Shown: positions 35,151 to 44,628, numbered from the stretch's first letter. The stretch is 64,000 nt of DNA from Paraburkholderia sprentiae WSM5005 (GCF_001865575.2 NZ_CP017561.2:1860001-1924000); one strand, 5' to 3'. Notes: a model not told the origin generated them from the sequence alone. Numbers and translations: made by a program.

Positions 35151-35816
35151 TCAGGCCAGCGCGCTATCCGTCGCCCATGAGATGAGCCTGTCGCCGAAGC
35201 CGCCGCGCGCGCGGGCCGCCGTGCGCGCGCTCGTCGTCACACGCGGCGCCGCGCTCCACGCGATGCGCGCGCCAGTCGCGATCAGCCGATCGACGAGCGC
35301 GACGTCCTCGCTGCACTTGAGCGGCGGAAAGCCGCCCGAGCGCCGATAAGCGTGCGCTGAAACGCCGAGATTCGCGCCATGCACGTGGCGATGTCCGTCG
35401 GCGTCGACATAGGTCTTGCGAAAATATTCGCGCACGCTGCGGGGATGCGCGCTCCAGTCGTCGACGGCAATCGAGCCGCACACCGCATCCGCGCCGAGCG
35501 CCAGCTGCGCGGCCAGCCAGCCGCGCGACACGCGGCTGTCCGCATCGGTGAACGCGAGCCAGCGCGCACCGTGCGCGAGCAGCAGGGACGCGCCCAGTGC
35601 CCGCGCGATGCCGACGTTACGCGCCTTCAGTGTGAGCGTGTGCACGCCGTAAGCGCGCGCGATCGCCCCGCTGAAATCGCTGCAGGCGTCGAGCGCGACA
35701 ACGATGCGCACCTCTTCGCCGGCGAGCGCTTCGTGTCGCGACGCTGCGAGCAAGGCCGTGAGGCAGCGCGCGATCAACGCCTCTTCGTTATGCGCAGGAA
35801 CGACCACGCCGATCAT
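35151..35816 (-). CDS. Family 2 glycosyltransferase
   Basis: A 221-aa cytosolic GT2 enzyme starting with the strand MIGVVVPAHNEEALIARCL. It has VALDACSDFS for nucleotide binding, FTDADSRV as the metal-binding D-x-D, and SEDVALVDR with the likely catalytic Asp. No membrane segment is visible, and the length is close to the minimum for the fold. The start overlaps the stop of the methyltransferase gene upstream (ATGA, 35813-35816), so the two act together. With the acyl-CoA-dehydrogenase-like and methyltransferase genes it forms an uncharacterised cluster; the product is unknown. Confidence 0.85.
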   Translation of the reverse strand: MIGVVVPAHNEEALIARCLTALLAASRHEALAGEEVRIVVALDACSDFSGAIARAYGVHTLTLKARNVGIARALGASLLLAHGARWLAFTDADSRVSRGWLAAQLALGADAVCGSIAVDDWSAHPRSVREYFRKTYVDADGHRHVHGANLGVSAHAYRRSGGFPPLKCSEDVALVDRLIATGARIAWSAAPRVTTSARTAARARGGFGDRLISWATDSALA

Positions 35817-36418
35817 AGGAGCCCCTCGCGTTGCGCGACCGAGCGTGCGTCGCGCGACCACACGTCGATCAGCAGATCGGCTTCGTCGTGATGCGCGAGA
35901 CGCGCGAGACCGCAGCGGGCATCGAATAATGCGTGCGTGTGCTCCGCGCATCCGCGTGCTTCGGCGAACGGCCAGCGCCAATGACAGGCGAGCAGCGTGC
36001 CGTCCGTCGTCAGCGACCCGGCGATGCGCGCGGCCAGCGCTTCGAGCTCGGCCGCCTCGAGGTAGTACGCGAACTCGCTGATCACGATCAGATCGAACGG
36101 TGCGTACTGCGTCGGCCATTCGCGCGGCACCCTGCGCTGTTCGACCCGCACGTTCGATGCGCCCGCCACGCGTTCGCGCGCCAGCTCGACGGCGCGGGCG
36201 TGCAGATCGGCGGCGAGCAGCGCGTCGCAGCGCGTCGCGAGCCCGGCCGTCAACTCGCCGTTCGCGCAGCCCGGTTCGAACGCGTTGCGATACCGCGGCC
36301 GCGGCAGCAGCGCGAGGGTCAGCGAACGCTTGCGCCTTTCGTACCAGCCTTCGCGCAAGCGCCACGGATCGTCGCTGTGCCGGTAAAGTTCGTCGAAGTA
36401 CAGCATCGTCGAGCTCAT
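35813..36418 (-). CDS. SAM-dependent methyltransferase, NodS-like
   Basis: A 201-aa class I methyltransferase. It begins with YFDELYRHSDDPWRLREGWYERRK, a pattern seen in NodS-type N-methyltransferases, followed by the SAM-binding AFEPGCANGELTAGLA (motif I at about 46-60). VISEFAYYLEAAEL and LLACHWRWPF supply the later core strands. NodS methylates the free amine of a chitooligosaccharide; in this setting, with a GT2 partner but no nodulation genes, another amino sugar or amine is likely. It lies 33 bp after the acyl-CoA-dehydrogenase-like gene and overlaps the GT2 gene. Confidence 0.82.
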   Translation of the reverse strand: MSSTMLYFDELYRHSDDPWRLREGWYERRKRSLTLALLPRPRYRNAFEPGCANGELTAGLATRCDALLAADLHARAVELARERVAGASNVRVEQRRVPREWPTQYAPFDLIVISEFAYYLEAAELEALAARIAGSLTTDGTLLACHWRWPFAEARGCAEHTHALFDARCGLARLAHHDEADLLIDVWSRDARSVAQREGLL

Positions 36419-36451
36419 CTCAGCGATCCTCCGAAGGCTGGGGAGTAGAGG

Positions 36452-37627
36452 TCATAGCGTCCACGGTGCGAGCGTTTGCGAAGACGCGCGAGGCGGTGCA
36501 GGTGCGGCGCTCGTGTCACCCGAGGCGAACAGCCGTTCGCCGAGCGCGGCGAGATCGCGTTCGGCGTGGCTTTGTCGCAGAAACACCGGCAAGTCGGCGA
36601 GCGCACGCGCGAAGCGCGCGTTGCGGCACAACGGGCCCGCGCCGAGCGCGCGCGTCGCGTGCTCGATCACCGCGTTCGCGGCCTGCTCGACGGCAAGACG
36701 CGCGCGCAGCGCGCGCGTCTGCGCATCGTCGGCCGGCCGGGCGTCGATCCACGCGGCGGTTTCGCGCAGTACCGCCGCGGCCGACTGCAATGCAACATCG
36801 GTCGCACCCAGATGAGCCAGCCGATGCGCATCCGCTTGCCGGGCGCACGCGTCGCGCAGCGTGCGGCCGATCTGCGCGGCCGCGCCGTACCAGCACGCGG
36901 CGATACCGGCGCCGCCATGCCAGAAGCCCGGACGACGCAGATACGCATACGACCCGCCGACGAGCGTCGCGACGGTGTCGTTGAACGTGACATCCGCGCT
37001 GGCGGTCGCCTGCATACCGACGGCCTGCCACTTCGATGTATCGATCGAAATCGAGCTCTGGTCCAGCGCGAGCGCCGCGAGCACGGGCTCGTCGTCACGC
37101 CATGCCGTCACGAGCGCATGGGTGAGCGCCTGCGCGCCGGAACACCAGGCCTTGGTGCCGGACAGCCGTACCTGAGCGCCGTCGCCGGAAACCTTCTGGA
37201 TGCCTTCGTTGATGACGCGCACCCGCGCGTGCGGCGCCTCGGCGGCCCACACGCCCCAGCGGCTGGCCGTGGGCGGCATCGGACCATCCAGCTCGGCGAG
37301 AATCGCAAGCGCATCGGTATGGCCTTCGAATAGTTTGACGAGACCGAGGTCGCACGCGCCAACGGCCGCGAGCGCGCGCCAACGCGCCAGCGTCTCGCCC
37401 TGCCCCGGCAACGGCACGCTCGGCGCGCGATCATAGCCGCGCTCGATCAGCCGCGCGAGCAGTTCACCGAGGGCGACGGGATCGTTCGGATCGAACCGCG
37501 CGTCGCGCAAGAAATCGTCGAGCGATACAGCGGATTTGCCGGGCTGCGGCGCGCGCTCACCTTGTTCTATCGGGACTTGCCGGGACCGGGCCGTGAAGCT
37601 GGCCGACTGGTCGCGCGTGTCGAGCAT
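36452..37627 (-). CDS. Acyl-CoA dehydrogenase family protein
   Basis: A 391-aa protein with the acyl-CoA dehydrogenase fold. An N-terminal helical domain is followed by a beta domain (KVSGDGAQVRLSGTKAWCSGA at about 150-170, corresponding to the G-x-K-x-W/x-I segment that contacts FAD) and a C-terminal helical domain rich in Ala. The ATG at 37625-37627 has GGGAGGC upstream. Compared with true fatty-acid dehydrogenases, I cannot see the usual catalytic Glu motif, so activity on an acyl-CoA is uncertain. It may act on an acyl-ACP or amine. It is first in a run with methyltransferase and GT2 genes. Confidence 0.75.
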   Translation of the reverse strand: MLDTRDQSASFTARSRQVPIEQGERAPQPGKSAVSLDDFLRDARFDPNDPVALGELLARLIERGYDRAPSVPLPGQGETLARWRALAAVGACDLGLVKLFEGHTDALAILAELDGPMPPTASRWGVWAAEAPHARVRVINEGIQKVSGDGAQVRLSGTKAWCSGAQALTHALVTAWRDDEPVLAALALDQSSISIDTSKWQAVGMQATASADVTFNDTVATLVGGSYAYLRRPGFWHGGAGIAACWYGAAAQIGRTLRDACARQADAHRLAHLGATDVALQSAAAVLRETAAWIDARPADDAQTRALRARLAVEQAANAVIEHATRALGAGPLCRNARFARALADLPVFLRQSHAERDLAALGERLFASGDTSAAPAPPRASSQTLAPWTL

Positions 37628-37746
37628 CGTGCCTCCCTGCACCGGTTCGATCCTCGGCCCGCCGGCGGCGGCGGACCGCAACGTATGCAGACTCGCAGCA
37701 AGCACCGTGCCACCGGAAGGCGCTCGCCGTGCCGCAAACCCAGCGG

Positions 37747-39717
37747 CTAGGTCTGCGCGCCTCCGCTCAAACGCCCATCCGCCTTCGCGAGCAACGCATC
37801 GAGGACCGCCATCTCGACCGGCTTCACGAGGTGCGCATGAAAACCCGCCTTGCGAGTGCGATCGAGATCGCTCGCATGACCGAAGCCCGTCATCGCCGCG
37901 TACATCGTGCGGGCCATCGCGGGCAGCGCGCGCATCGCCGCGAGCGTCGCGTAGCCATCCATCTTCGGCATCGCAATGTCGATCAGCGCGAGATGCGGCG
38001 CAAAGCGCGGCGCGATCTGCAGCGCCTGCTCGCCATCGTAGGCGATACGCACCTCGTGACCCTTCAGCTCGAGCAGCATCGCGAGGCTGTCGGCCGAATC
38101 GCGATTGTCGTCGATGAGGAGAATCCGCAGCGGCTGCACCTCCGGCGCGGCACCGATCGTGCCGCTTTCCGCGGTGTCGAACTGCGCGGAGAGCGGCAGA
38201 CTCAACGTGAAGGTGCTGCCGAACCCCAGCCCTTCGCTGCTCGCGACGATGCTGCCGCCATGCATCTCGACGAGCGACTTGCACAGCGTCAGGCCGATGC
38301 CGAGGCCGCTCTCGCCGCCATTTTGTCCGTCCTTTTCCTGCGCGAACAGCTCGAAGATCTTGTCGAGCGAGCGCACCGGAATGCCGCAGCCGCGGTCGCG
38401 CACTTCGAGCACCGCCATGCGAAAGTCGACACGGCCCTCCATTTCGATCACGCTGCCGTTCGGCGAAAACTTCGATGCGTTGTGCAGCAGGTTTTGCAGC
38501 ACCTGCACGAGCCGCGTCATGTCACCGCGAATGATCACGGGATCGTCGGGCACCTGTGCGACCACGCGCTGCTCGCGCGAGTCGGTGAACGGCCGCGCCG
38601 CTTCGATCGCGCGCGCGACGAGTTCGGCGAGTTCGACGTGTGAAATGCGCAGCTCGACCTTATCGGACATGATGCGGCCGATATCGAGCAGATCGTCGAC
38701 GAGCCGCGTCAGGTGCGTGACCTGGCGATCGATCAGATCGCGCGCCCGCGCGATCACCGGGCTCAGATTGGTTTCCATCTGCATCGTGCCGACCGCGTTG
38801 CGCACCGGCGCGAGCGGATTGCGCAGTTCGTGCGCAAGTGTCGCGAGAAATTCGCGCATGCGCTCGCCGGAGCGCTCGAGTTCCTCGCGCCGGCGCCGCT
38901 CGGTCAGGTCCCGCGTGACCTTGGCGAAGCCGCGCAAGCGTCGCGCTTCGTCGTAGACAGCCGTGATGATCACGTTGGCCCAGAACGTCGAGCCGTCCTT
39001 GCGCACGCGCCAGCCTTCGTCTTCCACGGTGCCGATCTGCCGCGCGATCGCGAGCTCGCGCGCGGGCTTGCCGGCCGCCGCTTCCTCGGGCACGTAGAAC
39101 AGCGAGAAGTGCCGCCCGACGATTTCGTCGTGCGTATAGCCTTTGATGCGCGCGGCCCCCGAATTCCAACTCACGATGAAGCCTTGCGGATCGAGCATGA
39201 AGATCGCGTAATCCTTCACGCTATCGACGAGCAGCCGGAAGCGTTCTTCGCTCTGCCGCAGCGCTTCGAGGTATTCGCGCTGCGCGGTCAGATCGCGCGT
39301 GATCTTCGCGAAGCCCGTGACCTCGCCCGCCTCGTTGCGTATCGCGGTGATCACGACGTTCGACCAGAACGTCGTGCCGTCCTTGCGCACGCGCCAGCCT
39401 TCATCCTCGAAGCGGCCGGTCAGCGCCGCCTGTTCCAGCTCGTAAGTCGGCCAGCCGCGTGCGACGGCTTCGTCGGTATAGAAGCGCGAAAAATGCTGGC
39501 CGACGATCTCGTTTTCCCTGTAGCCGTTCAGCTTCTGCGCGCCGGCATTCCAGCTGACGATGTGGCCCCTCGCGTCGAGCAGAAAGATCGCGTAGTCCGA
39601 AATCGCCTGTACGAGCGACGAATAGTCGACGCTGACGGGCACCGGCGGCGCGGCCGCGGCCTGCACTTGGGCGGGCTCGCCGTAATCGCGCGAAGAAGAA
39701 GCATCAAGCTGGGTCAT
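37747..39717 (-). CDS. Hybrid sensor histidine kinase with two PAS domains and a receiver
   Basis: A 656-aa soluble kinase with no membrane segment. Two PAS-PAC units (about residues 28-150 and 155-280) are strikingly alike: both contain DYAIF, VSWN and the EDEGWRVRKDG...FW segment. HisKA follows, with the phosphoacceptor His in LAHELRNPLAPVRNAV. The HATPase domain has LHNASKFSPNG, DRGCGIP and GLGIGLTL. A C-terminal receiver domain (LLIDDNRDSADSL, LIDIAMPKMDGY with the phosphorylated Asp, and Lys in HLVKP) lies at about 540-650. The output partner is not adjacent. Sensing is likely intracellular, through a small ligand or redox cofactor, but that is unproven. Confidence 0.9.
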   Translation of the reverse strand: MTQLDASSSRDYGEPAQVQAAAAPPVPVSVDYSSLVQAISDYAIFLLDARGHIVSWNAGAQKLNGYRENEIVGQHFSRFYTDEAVARGWPTYELEQAALTGRFEDEGWRVRKDGTTFWSNVVITAIRNEAGEVTGFAKITRDLTAQREYLEALRQSEERFRLLVDSVKDYAIFMLDPQGFIVSWNSGAARIKGYTHDEIVGRHFSLFYVPEEAAAGKPARELAIARQIGTVEDEGWRVRKDGSTFWANVIITAVYDEARRLRGFAKVTRDLTERRRREELERSGERMREFLATLAHELRNPLAPVRNAVGTMQMETNLSPVIARARDLIDRQVTHLTRLVDDLLDIGRIMSDKVELRISHVELAELVARAIEAARPFTDSREQRVVAQVPDDPVIIRGDMTRLVQVLQNLLHNASKFSPNGSVIEMEGRVDFRMAVLEVRDRGCGIPVRSLDKIFELFAQEKDGQNGGESGLGIGLTLCKSLVEMHGGSIVASSEGLGFGSTFTLSLPLSAQFDTAESGTIGAAPEVQPLRILLIDDNRDSADSLAMLLELKGHEVRIAYDGEQALQIAPRFAPHLALIDIAMPKMDGYATLAAMRALPAMARTMYAAMTGFGHASDLDRTRKAGFHAHLVKPVEMAVLDALLAKADGRLSGGAQT

Positions 39718-39973
39718 AGCGGATACGTAATTTGAATTTTCGTCTCAAGCAAAGCTCGCGCCTGGCAGACGGTAGCGTCCCTCGCGCAAGCGGTAGCGCG
39801 CTCCCACGCCGGGGTCGGGATAGGTCACGAAGCGTGCTCGCGCGCTGGGCCATACGACGCAAAGCTTATAACGGCGGGCCCCGCGATTGCTAAAGGCCAA
39901 TGACGGATCGCGTCGCCGGGTTGCGGTTTCGGTTTGGCATTTTGCCCTTCGCTAGCAAAAACAGGAGTGTCAA

Positions 39974-40234
39974 TTGAAAAAGGTATTGACGGTTTTCGCA
40001 ACGAACTTCGCGGCCCCGCTTGTTCTTGCCGCCGCATTGAGCTTGGCACCCACCGCCGCGCAGGCCGAAGGCTGCGCCAAAGGCGCGGTCGTGGGCGGCG
40101 TCGCCGGGCATGTTGCCGGTCATCATGGGACCGCGGGCGCGGCAGCGGGCTGCGCGATCGGCCACCACGAGGCGAAGAAGAAAGACAAGGCGGCGAGCGC
40201 CGCGGCCGCCGCGAGTCAACCCGCCGGAAAGTAG
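39974..40234 (+). CDS. Small exported glycine-zipper protein, TTG start
   Basis: An 86-aa protein with a signal peptide (about 1-31, cleavage after AQA). A Gly-rich segment GCAKGAVVGGVAGHVAGHHG with small-xxx-small spacing follows, then GAAAGCAIGHH and a Lys/Ala-rich tail. The start is TTG at 39974, with AGGAG 7 nt upstream; no ATG fits. The two Cys in the mature part could form a disulfide. Glycine-zipper proteins of this size sit in the periplasm or outer membrane. The function is unknown. It is divergent from the hybrid kinase gene, with 256 bp between. Confidence 0.75.
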   Translation: MKKVLTVFATNFAAPLVLAAALSLAPTAAQAEGCAKGAVVGGVAGHVAGHHGTAGAAAGCAIGHHEAKKKDKAASAAAAASQPAGK

Positions 40235-40363
40235 TGCCTGCCGCGAGCAACAGAGCACGTAAAAGGACTGGCCGTCGCGCCATGCTAACGGCCGGCCAGG
40301 GTCGACGCCGCAGGGCGTCCGCGCGTCTCGCGACGGCAAACCGCTGCCGCGCTTGCGCGCTAG

Positions 40364-41422
40364 TCAGCCCGCCGCGCCGATCTTTTCGGCGAGCTTCGCG
40401 TCGTAGCTCGAATGGACGTGCACACGCTTTTTGTCGGGATACGCGTACGCGTACGCCTTGCGCAGCGCGAGCGACGCCTCGTGAAAGCCCGACAGGATCA
40501 GCTTCTGCTTGTTCGGATAGTTCGCGATGTCGCCGACGGCGAAGATGCCCGGCCGCGAGCTTTCATAGTTCGATGTATCCACGTCGACGCGGCCGCCGTG
40601 AATCGTCAGTCCCCACTGCGCGATCGGGCCGAGATCGGCGACGAGCCCATACAGCGCGATCAGATGCTCGGCTTCCAGCTGGATCTCGCCGTCGATCTGC
40701 CGCAGCGTCAGCGAGCGCAGCGCACCGTCTTCCACCTCGAGCGCCGCGATCCCGCCGACGACGAAGTCCATTTCGCCCGCCTCGACCGCGCGCCGCATCA
40801 GCTCGACGCTCGAATCGGCCGCGCTGAAGCCCGCGCGCCGATGCACCAGCGTCACGCGCCGCGCGACCTTGCGTAATGCCAGTGCCCAGTCGAGCGCTGA
40901 ATCGCCGCCGCCCGCGACGACCACGTTTTTGTCGGCGAAATCGGCGAGGCGCGGCACGCTGTAGTGCACGTGACGCGTTTCGAGCGGCCCGGCCTCCGGG
41001 AGCGTGAGCTTTTGCGGAACGAACGCGCCATTGCCGGCGCCGAGCAGGATCGCCGCGACGTCGAACACCAGGCCGCGCTGCGTGCGCACGGTCCAGCGTC
41101 CGTCGTCGCGCTGCTCGATCGTTTCGACGCGCTGTTCCAGATGAATCGGCACATCGAACGGCTTGCACTGCGCGAGCAACCGTTCGACCAGTTCGCGCGC
41201 GGTGCAAGAGGTGATGGCGGGGATGTCGTAGATCGGCTTGTCGGGATACAGCTCGATGCACTGGCCACCGACGCGTCCGAGTATGTCGACGATCTGGCAG
41301 CTGAGGCCGATCACACCCGCCTCGAACGCCGCGAACAGACCCACGGGACCGGCGCCGACGATCAGCACATCGGTGCGGATCGGCGAAACGGGCGAAGCGG
41401 ACGGGTCGGCGGCAACGGTCAT
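40364..41422 (-). CDS. Ferredoxin/flavodoxin-NADP+ reductase, thioredoxin-reductase-like type
   Basis: A 352-aa homodimeric flavoprotein of the TrxR-like FNR class, which passes electrons between NADPH and ferredoxin or flavodoxin. The FAD motif VLIVGAGPVGLFAAFEAG is at about 20-37, and GGQCIELYPDKPIYDIPA is characteristic of this class. The NADPH motif VVAGGGDSALDWAL is at about 170. FAVGDIANYPNKQKLILSGFHEA near 300 closes the FAD site. There is no redox-active CxxC, which separates it from thioredoxin reductase. Start ATG at 41420-41422; a longer frame exists upstream without family resemblance. Confidence 0.92.
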   Translation of the reverse strand: MTVAADPSASPVSPIRTDVLIVGAGPVGLFAAFEAGVIGLSCQIVDILGRVGGQCIELYPDKPIYDIPAITSCTARELVERLLAQCKPFDVPIHLEQRVETIEQRDDGRWTVRTQRGLVFDVAAILLGAGNGAFVPQKLTLPEAGPLETRHVHYSVPRLADFADKNVVVAGGGDSALDWALALRKVARRVTLVHRRAGFSAADSSVELMRRAVEAGEMDFVVGGIAALEVEDGALRSLTLRQIDGEIQLEAEHLIALYGLVADLGPIAQWGLTIHGGRVDVDTSNYESSRPGIFAVGDIANYPNKQKLILSGFHEASLALRKAYAYAYPDKKRVHVHSSYDAKLAEKIGAAG

Positions 41423-41610
41423 GGGGCAGGTCTCCGGGCTCACGGTGGAACGCGCAATGCAAGGATCGATGACCCACCATACCGAATCGGCCCGCACGCG
41501 GCAACGATGTCATTGTCGACGGTAAGGATGCTCGGGACGCGCGTCGGGCGCATCGTCACACCCCTCAGGCCGCAGCGATCGGCGCGCAGCGCGGCGACCC
41601 ACTGCCGGCC

Positions 41611-42471
41611 TCACTCGCCAATCCACGACCCGCGCAGATCGCTGTCATGCAGCAACTGCAGCAGCGTGCCCGCCGGGCGGCTCAGGCGCTTTGCCGCGAG
41701 CGCGATGAATTCCACCGACGGCAAGGTCGGCAGTCCGGCCGCATTCACCGGCGGTGCGAGCCCGCGCGCGGCCAGGTACTGCGGCCGCACGGTGATGCCG
41801 AGTCCGCCGCGCGCGGCCGCGATACAGCCGGAATGACTGCTGCTCGTGCAGACGATCTGCCAGCTCGCGCCGGCTTCGGCGAGCGCATCGAGCACGACCG
41901 CGCGCGTCACGCTCGGCTCGGCGACCAGAATCAGCGGCAGCGGCTGGCTCAAATCGACGAGCGTGCCGGTCCGCGCCAGCCATTCGAGCCGCCCGGTGAA
42001 GAGCGGCACGCCGCGCCGGTCGCCGAGCCGGCGCTTGCCGACCAGCAGATCGATCGCGCCGGCGTCGAGCAGTTCGTAGAGCCTGCCGGTCATGCCGATC
42101 GTGATTTCAAGCTCGACGTCGGGATGCGCGTTGCGAAACGCCGCCAGCACGGTTGGCAGCGGGCCGAGCGCGATGTCGTCCGATGAACCGAGCCGCACGC
42201 GCCCCTTCAGACGCGGCGCGCGAAACTGCGATTCGGCGCGCGCCAGCGCGTGCAGGATCACGCTCGCATGCGCGAGCATCGCTTCGCCGTCGGGCGTCAG
42301 CGCGAGCGAATGCGTATCGCGCACGAACAGGCGCCGGCCCACGCTCTGTTCGAGGCGCCGGATATGTTCGCTGACGCTCGACTGCGTCAGATCGAGCCGC
42401 CGCCCCGCTTCGGTGAAGCTATGGCAGGCCGCGACGGTCGAAAAGGTCTTGAGCCAGATTGGATTGAGCAT
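41611..42471 (-). CDS. LysR-family transcriptional regulator
   Basis: A 286-aa LysR regulator with the N-terminal winged helix (IWLKTFSTVAACHSFTEAGRRLDLTQSSVSEHIRRLE) and a C-terminal substrate-binding domain (strand GRVRLGSSDDIALGPL at about 90-105, then VGKRRL and VLDALAEAGASW). It is divergent from a DHA2 exporter gene, 155 bp away, with a T-N11-A box close to its own start. Regulation of that exporter by a small molecule is the likely role. Confidence 0.9.
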   Translation of the reverse strand: MLNPIWLKTFSTVAACHSFTEAGRRLDLTQSSVSEHIRRLEQSVGRRLFVRDTHSLALTPDGEAMLAHASVILHALARAESQFRAPRLKGRVRLGSSDDIALGPLPTVLAAFRNAHPDVELEITIGMTGRLYELLDAGAIDLLVGKRRLGDRRGVPLFTGRLEWLARTGTLVDLSQPLPLILVAEPSVTRAVVLDALAEAGASWQIVCTSSSHSGCIAAARGGLGITVRPQYLAARGLAPPVNAAGLPTLPSVEFIALAAKRLSRPAGTLLQLLHDSDLRGSWIGE

Positions 42472-42491
42472 GCCTGATTGTCGCGCCGCTC

Positions 42492-42506
42492 ATCGGCAAT
42501 GTCGAT
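42492..42506. promoter_or_regulatory. LysR-type box (T-N11-A) in the lysR-exporter intergenic region
   Basis: ATCG-GCAATGT-CGAT is a 4-bp inverted repeat around 7 bases, containing a T (42493) and A (42505) 11 bases apart. It lies 20 bp upstream of the lysR start and 120 bp upstream of the exporter gene, the usual place for an autoregulatory site. Confidence 0.45.
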
Positions 42507-42626
42507 AACAGTCAGCAGGCCTAGTGGGGTTCCCGATTGACGGGTTCGCCAATAAGATGACGGAATTCCGCTTGCCCTGCTCCGGGTGCGCTTCGCCGCC
42601 CGCTGTCGAAAACCGCTGTCGAAAAC

Positions 42627-44027
42627 ATGACCAAGGATTCCTCTCAGACCGCCCTGCTGTGGATCGTCGCCGCCGGCTTCTTCATGCAGTCGCTCGACAC
42701 GACGATCGTCAACACCGCGCTGCCGTCGATCGCGAACAGCCTGCACGTCGCGCCGCTCGCGATGCAACCGATTGTCGTCGCCTACACACTGACGATGGCG
42801 ATGCTCACGCCCGCCTCCGGCTGGCTTGCCGACCGCTTCGGCACCCGCCGCGTCTATTTCGCTGCGATTCTCGTGTTCGTGCTCGGCTCGATCTGCTGCT
42901 CGAGCGCGCACACGCTCGGCCAGCTCGTGATGGCGCGCGTGCTGCAAGGCCTCGGTGGCTCGATGCTGCTGCCGATCGGACGGCTCGCGGTACTGCGCAG
43001 TGTGTCGGGCGAGCAATACGTGTCCGCGCTCGCGTTCATTTCGATTGCGGGCCAGCTCGGACCGATCGCCGGGCCGACGCTCGGCGGCTGGTTCGTGCAG
43101 GCGATCACGTGGCATTGGATCTTTCTGATCAACGTGCCGATCGGCGCGGTAGGACTTTACGCTGTGCGGCGCTTTCTGCCGTCGCATGACGAGGCGCAGG
43201 CGCCTCCGTTCGATGTCATCGGTTGCGCGCTGCTGTCGCTGTGCATGATCGCGTTTTCGCTTGCCATCGACGCGCCGGTCTCGTCGCATCGCGCGGCGTG
43301 GTCGGCGGCGCTGTTCGCATTGGCTGTCGCGAGCGCGCTCGCCTACGTTCCTCACGCACGAAACCGCCGCGATCCGCTGTTCAAGCTGTCGCTGTTCGGC
43401 GAGCCGAACTTCAGCGTCGGCCTGATCGGCAACCTCGTATGCCGGGTCGGCTCGAGCGCGGTGCCGTTCCTCGTGCCGCTGCTGCTGCAACTGCAGCTCG
43501 GCTACTCGCCGCTGCACTCCGGTCTGATGATGCTGCCCGCGGCGCTCGCCGGCACGCTCGCCAAACGCTGGATCGCGCCGCTCGTGCGCCGCTTCGGCTA
43601 TGACACGTTCCTGCTTGTCAACACGATCATCGTCGGCTCGGCAATCGTCGCGTTCTCGCTGATTTCGCGCGGCACCCCGCTCGTGATCGAAATCGCGATC
43701 CTCGCGGTATTCGGCGCGGCCAACTCGATGCAGTTCGCGGCGATGAACAGTGTCACGCTGAAGGACCTGTCGCACGAAGACGCGGGCAGCGGCAACAGCC
43801 TTTTCTCGATGGTGCAGATGCTCGCGATCGGGCTCGGCGTGTCGATCGGCGGCGGGCTCGTGAATCTGTTCGCGGCGCAATGGGGCTCGCCGGAACTCGG
43901 CTTCCGGCTCGCGTTCGTGTGCGTCGGCGTGATCACGCTCGTGTCCGCCTGGATCTTCCGCCATCTCGACGATGCGTCGGGCACGCGTGTGATTCGCGGC
44001 CAGGCCGCGCCGAGCACCGGGCGTTGA
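42627..44027 (+). CDS. MFS exporter, DHA2 family (MdtD-like)
   Basis: A 466-aa transporter with about 14 helices. TM1 has FFMQSLDTTIVNTALPSIA, the DHA2 signature. The SGWLADRFGTRRVY loop and GPIAGPTLGGWF antiporter motif C follow. It ends with a short basic tail. It resembles MdtD more than the DHA2 protein at 33124. The gene is divergent from the LysR gene, which probably controls it. Substrate unknown. Confidence 0.9.
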   Translation: MTKDSSQTALLWIVAAGFFMQSLDTTIVNTALPSIANSLHVAPLAMQPIVVAYTLTMAMLTPASGWLADRFGTRRVYFAAILVFVLGSICCSSAHTLGQLVMARVLQGLGGSMLLPIGRLAVLRSVSGEQYVSALAFISIAGQLGPIAGPTLGGWFVQAITWHWIFLINVPIGAVGLYAVRRFLPSHDEAQAPPFDVIGCALLSLCMIAFSLAIDAPVSSHRAAWSAALFALAVASALAYVPHARNRRDPLFKLSLFGEPNFSVGLIGNLVCRVGSSAVPFLVPLLLQLQLGYSPLHSGLMMLPAALAGTLAKRWIAPLVRRFGYDTFLLVNTIIVGSAIVAFSLISRGTPLVIEIAILAVFGAANSMQFAAMNSVTLKDLSHEDAGSGNSLFSMVQMLAIGLGVSIGGGLVNLFAAQWGSPELGFRLAFVCVGVITLVSAWIFRHLDDASGTRVIRGQAAPSTGR

Positions 44028-44175
44028 GACGCTGCGGCGCGCACGCCAATCGGGCGAGGAAGCTTTTAGCCTTTGACGAGCGCGTGCGGCAGTTTCGCTG
44101 CGGCCGCCGAAGCGCCGCCCCGCCCGGGTCCGCGCCTTGCTTCTCAGCTATGTCTTCCTTTCCAGGAGAGCAGCG

Positions 44176-44403
44176 ATGAGCAAAGCGACGGATCAATCCC
44201 AAGGCGAAGCAGAAAACGCGGCCGACAACGAATCGAAAAGCCAGGCCGGCACCCCGACCGAGGACCTCGCGCACCCGCACCATGCAGTGCATAGCGACAA
44301 CCCGAAGAGCAAGATGCCCGAGCGCGACGATCAGGGCCGCAAGCAATCGCCTGCCGACCGTCCTGGCAAACAGCCCGGCGAGGGCGAAACGTCGGTCGGT
44401 TGA
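44176..44403 (+). CDS. Small hydrophilic, probably disordered protein
   Basis: A 75-aa protein with almost no hydrophobic residues: many Ser, Asp, Glu, Lys, Pro and Gln (KATDQSQGEAENAADNESKS at the start, DDQGRKQSPADRPGKQPGEG near the end). No domain is visible. AGGAGAGCAGCG precedes the ATG, a good ribosome binding site. Similar short charged proteins are frequent in Burkholderia, often with stress-related expression, but no function can be given. It stands alone, 148 bp after the exporter gene. Confidence 0.65.
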   Translation: MSKATDQSQGEAENAADNESKSQAGTPTEDLAHPHHAVHSDNPKSKMPERDDQGRKQSPADRPGKQPGEGETSVG

Positions 44404-44628
44404 TCAGATGAAACCCGCACACACGGCCTGGGTGTGCGCTGCATCCAGGCCGCATCACTTTCCGCTTTCCGCAGCTTTCTGTAAGCAAACATTTCTTCCC
44501 GATTTTTACCGAATATTTTTTCGGCGCCTTGCACTACTTTGCTGCTTGCGGCAACGCGTGCGCCTGCGAATCGGCGGCCCCGCTTCCTGCCGCTCCATGC
44601 CGCTTCCGATTGATAAAAGGCGTCATCC

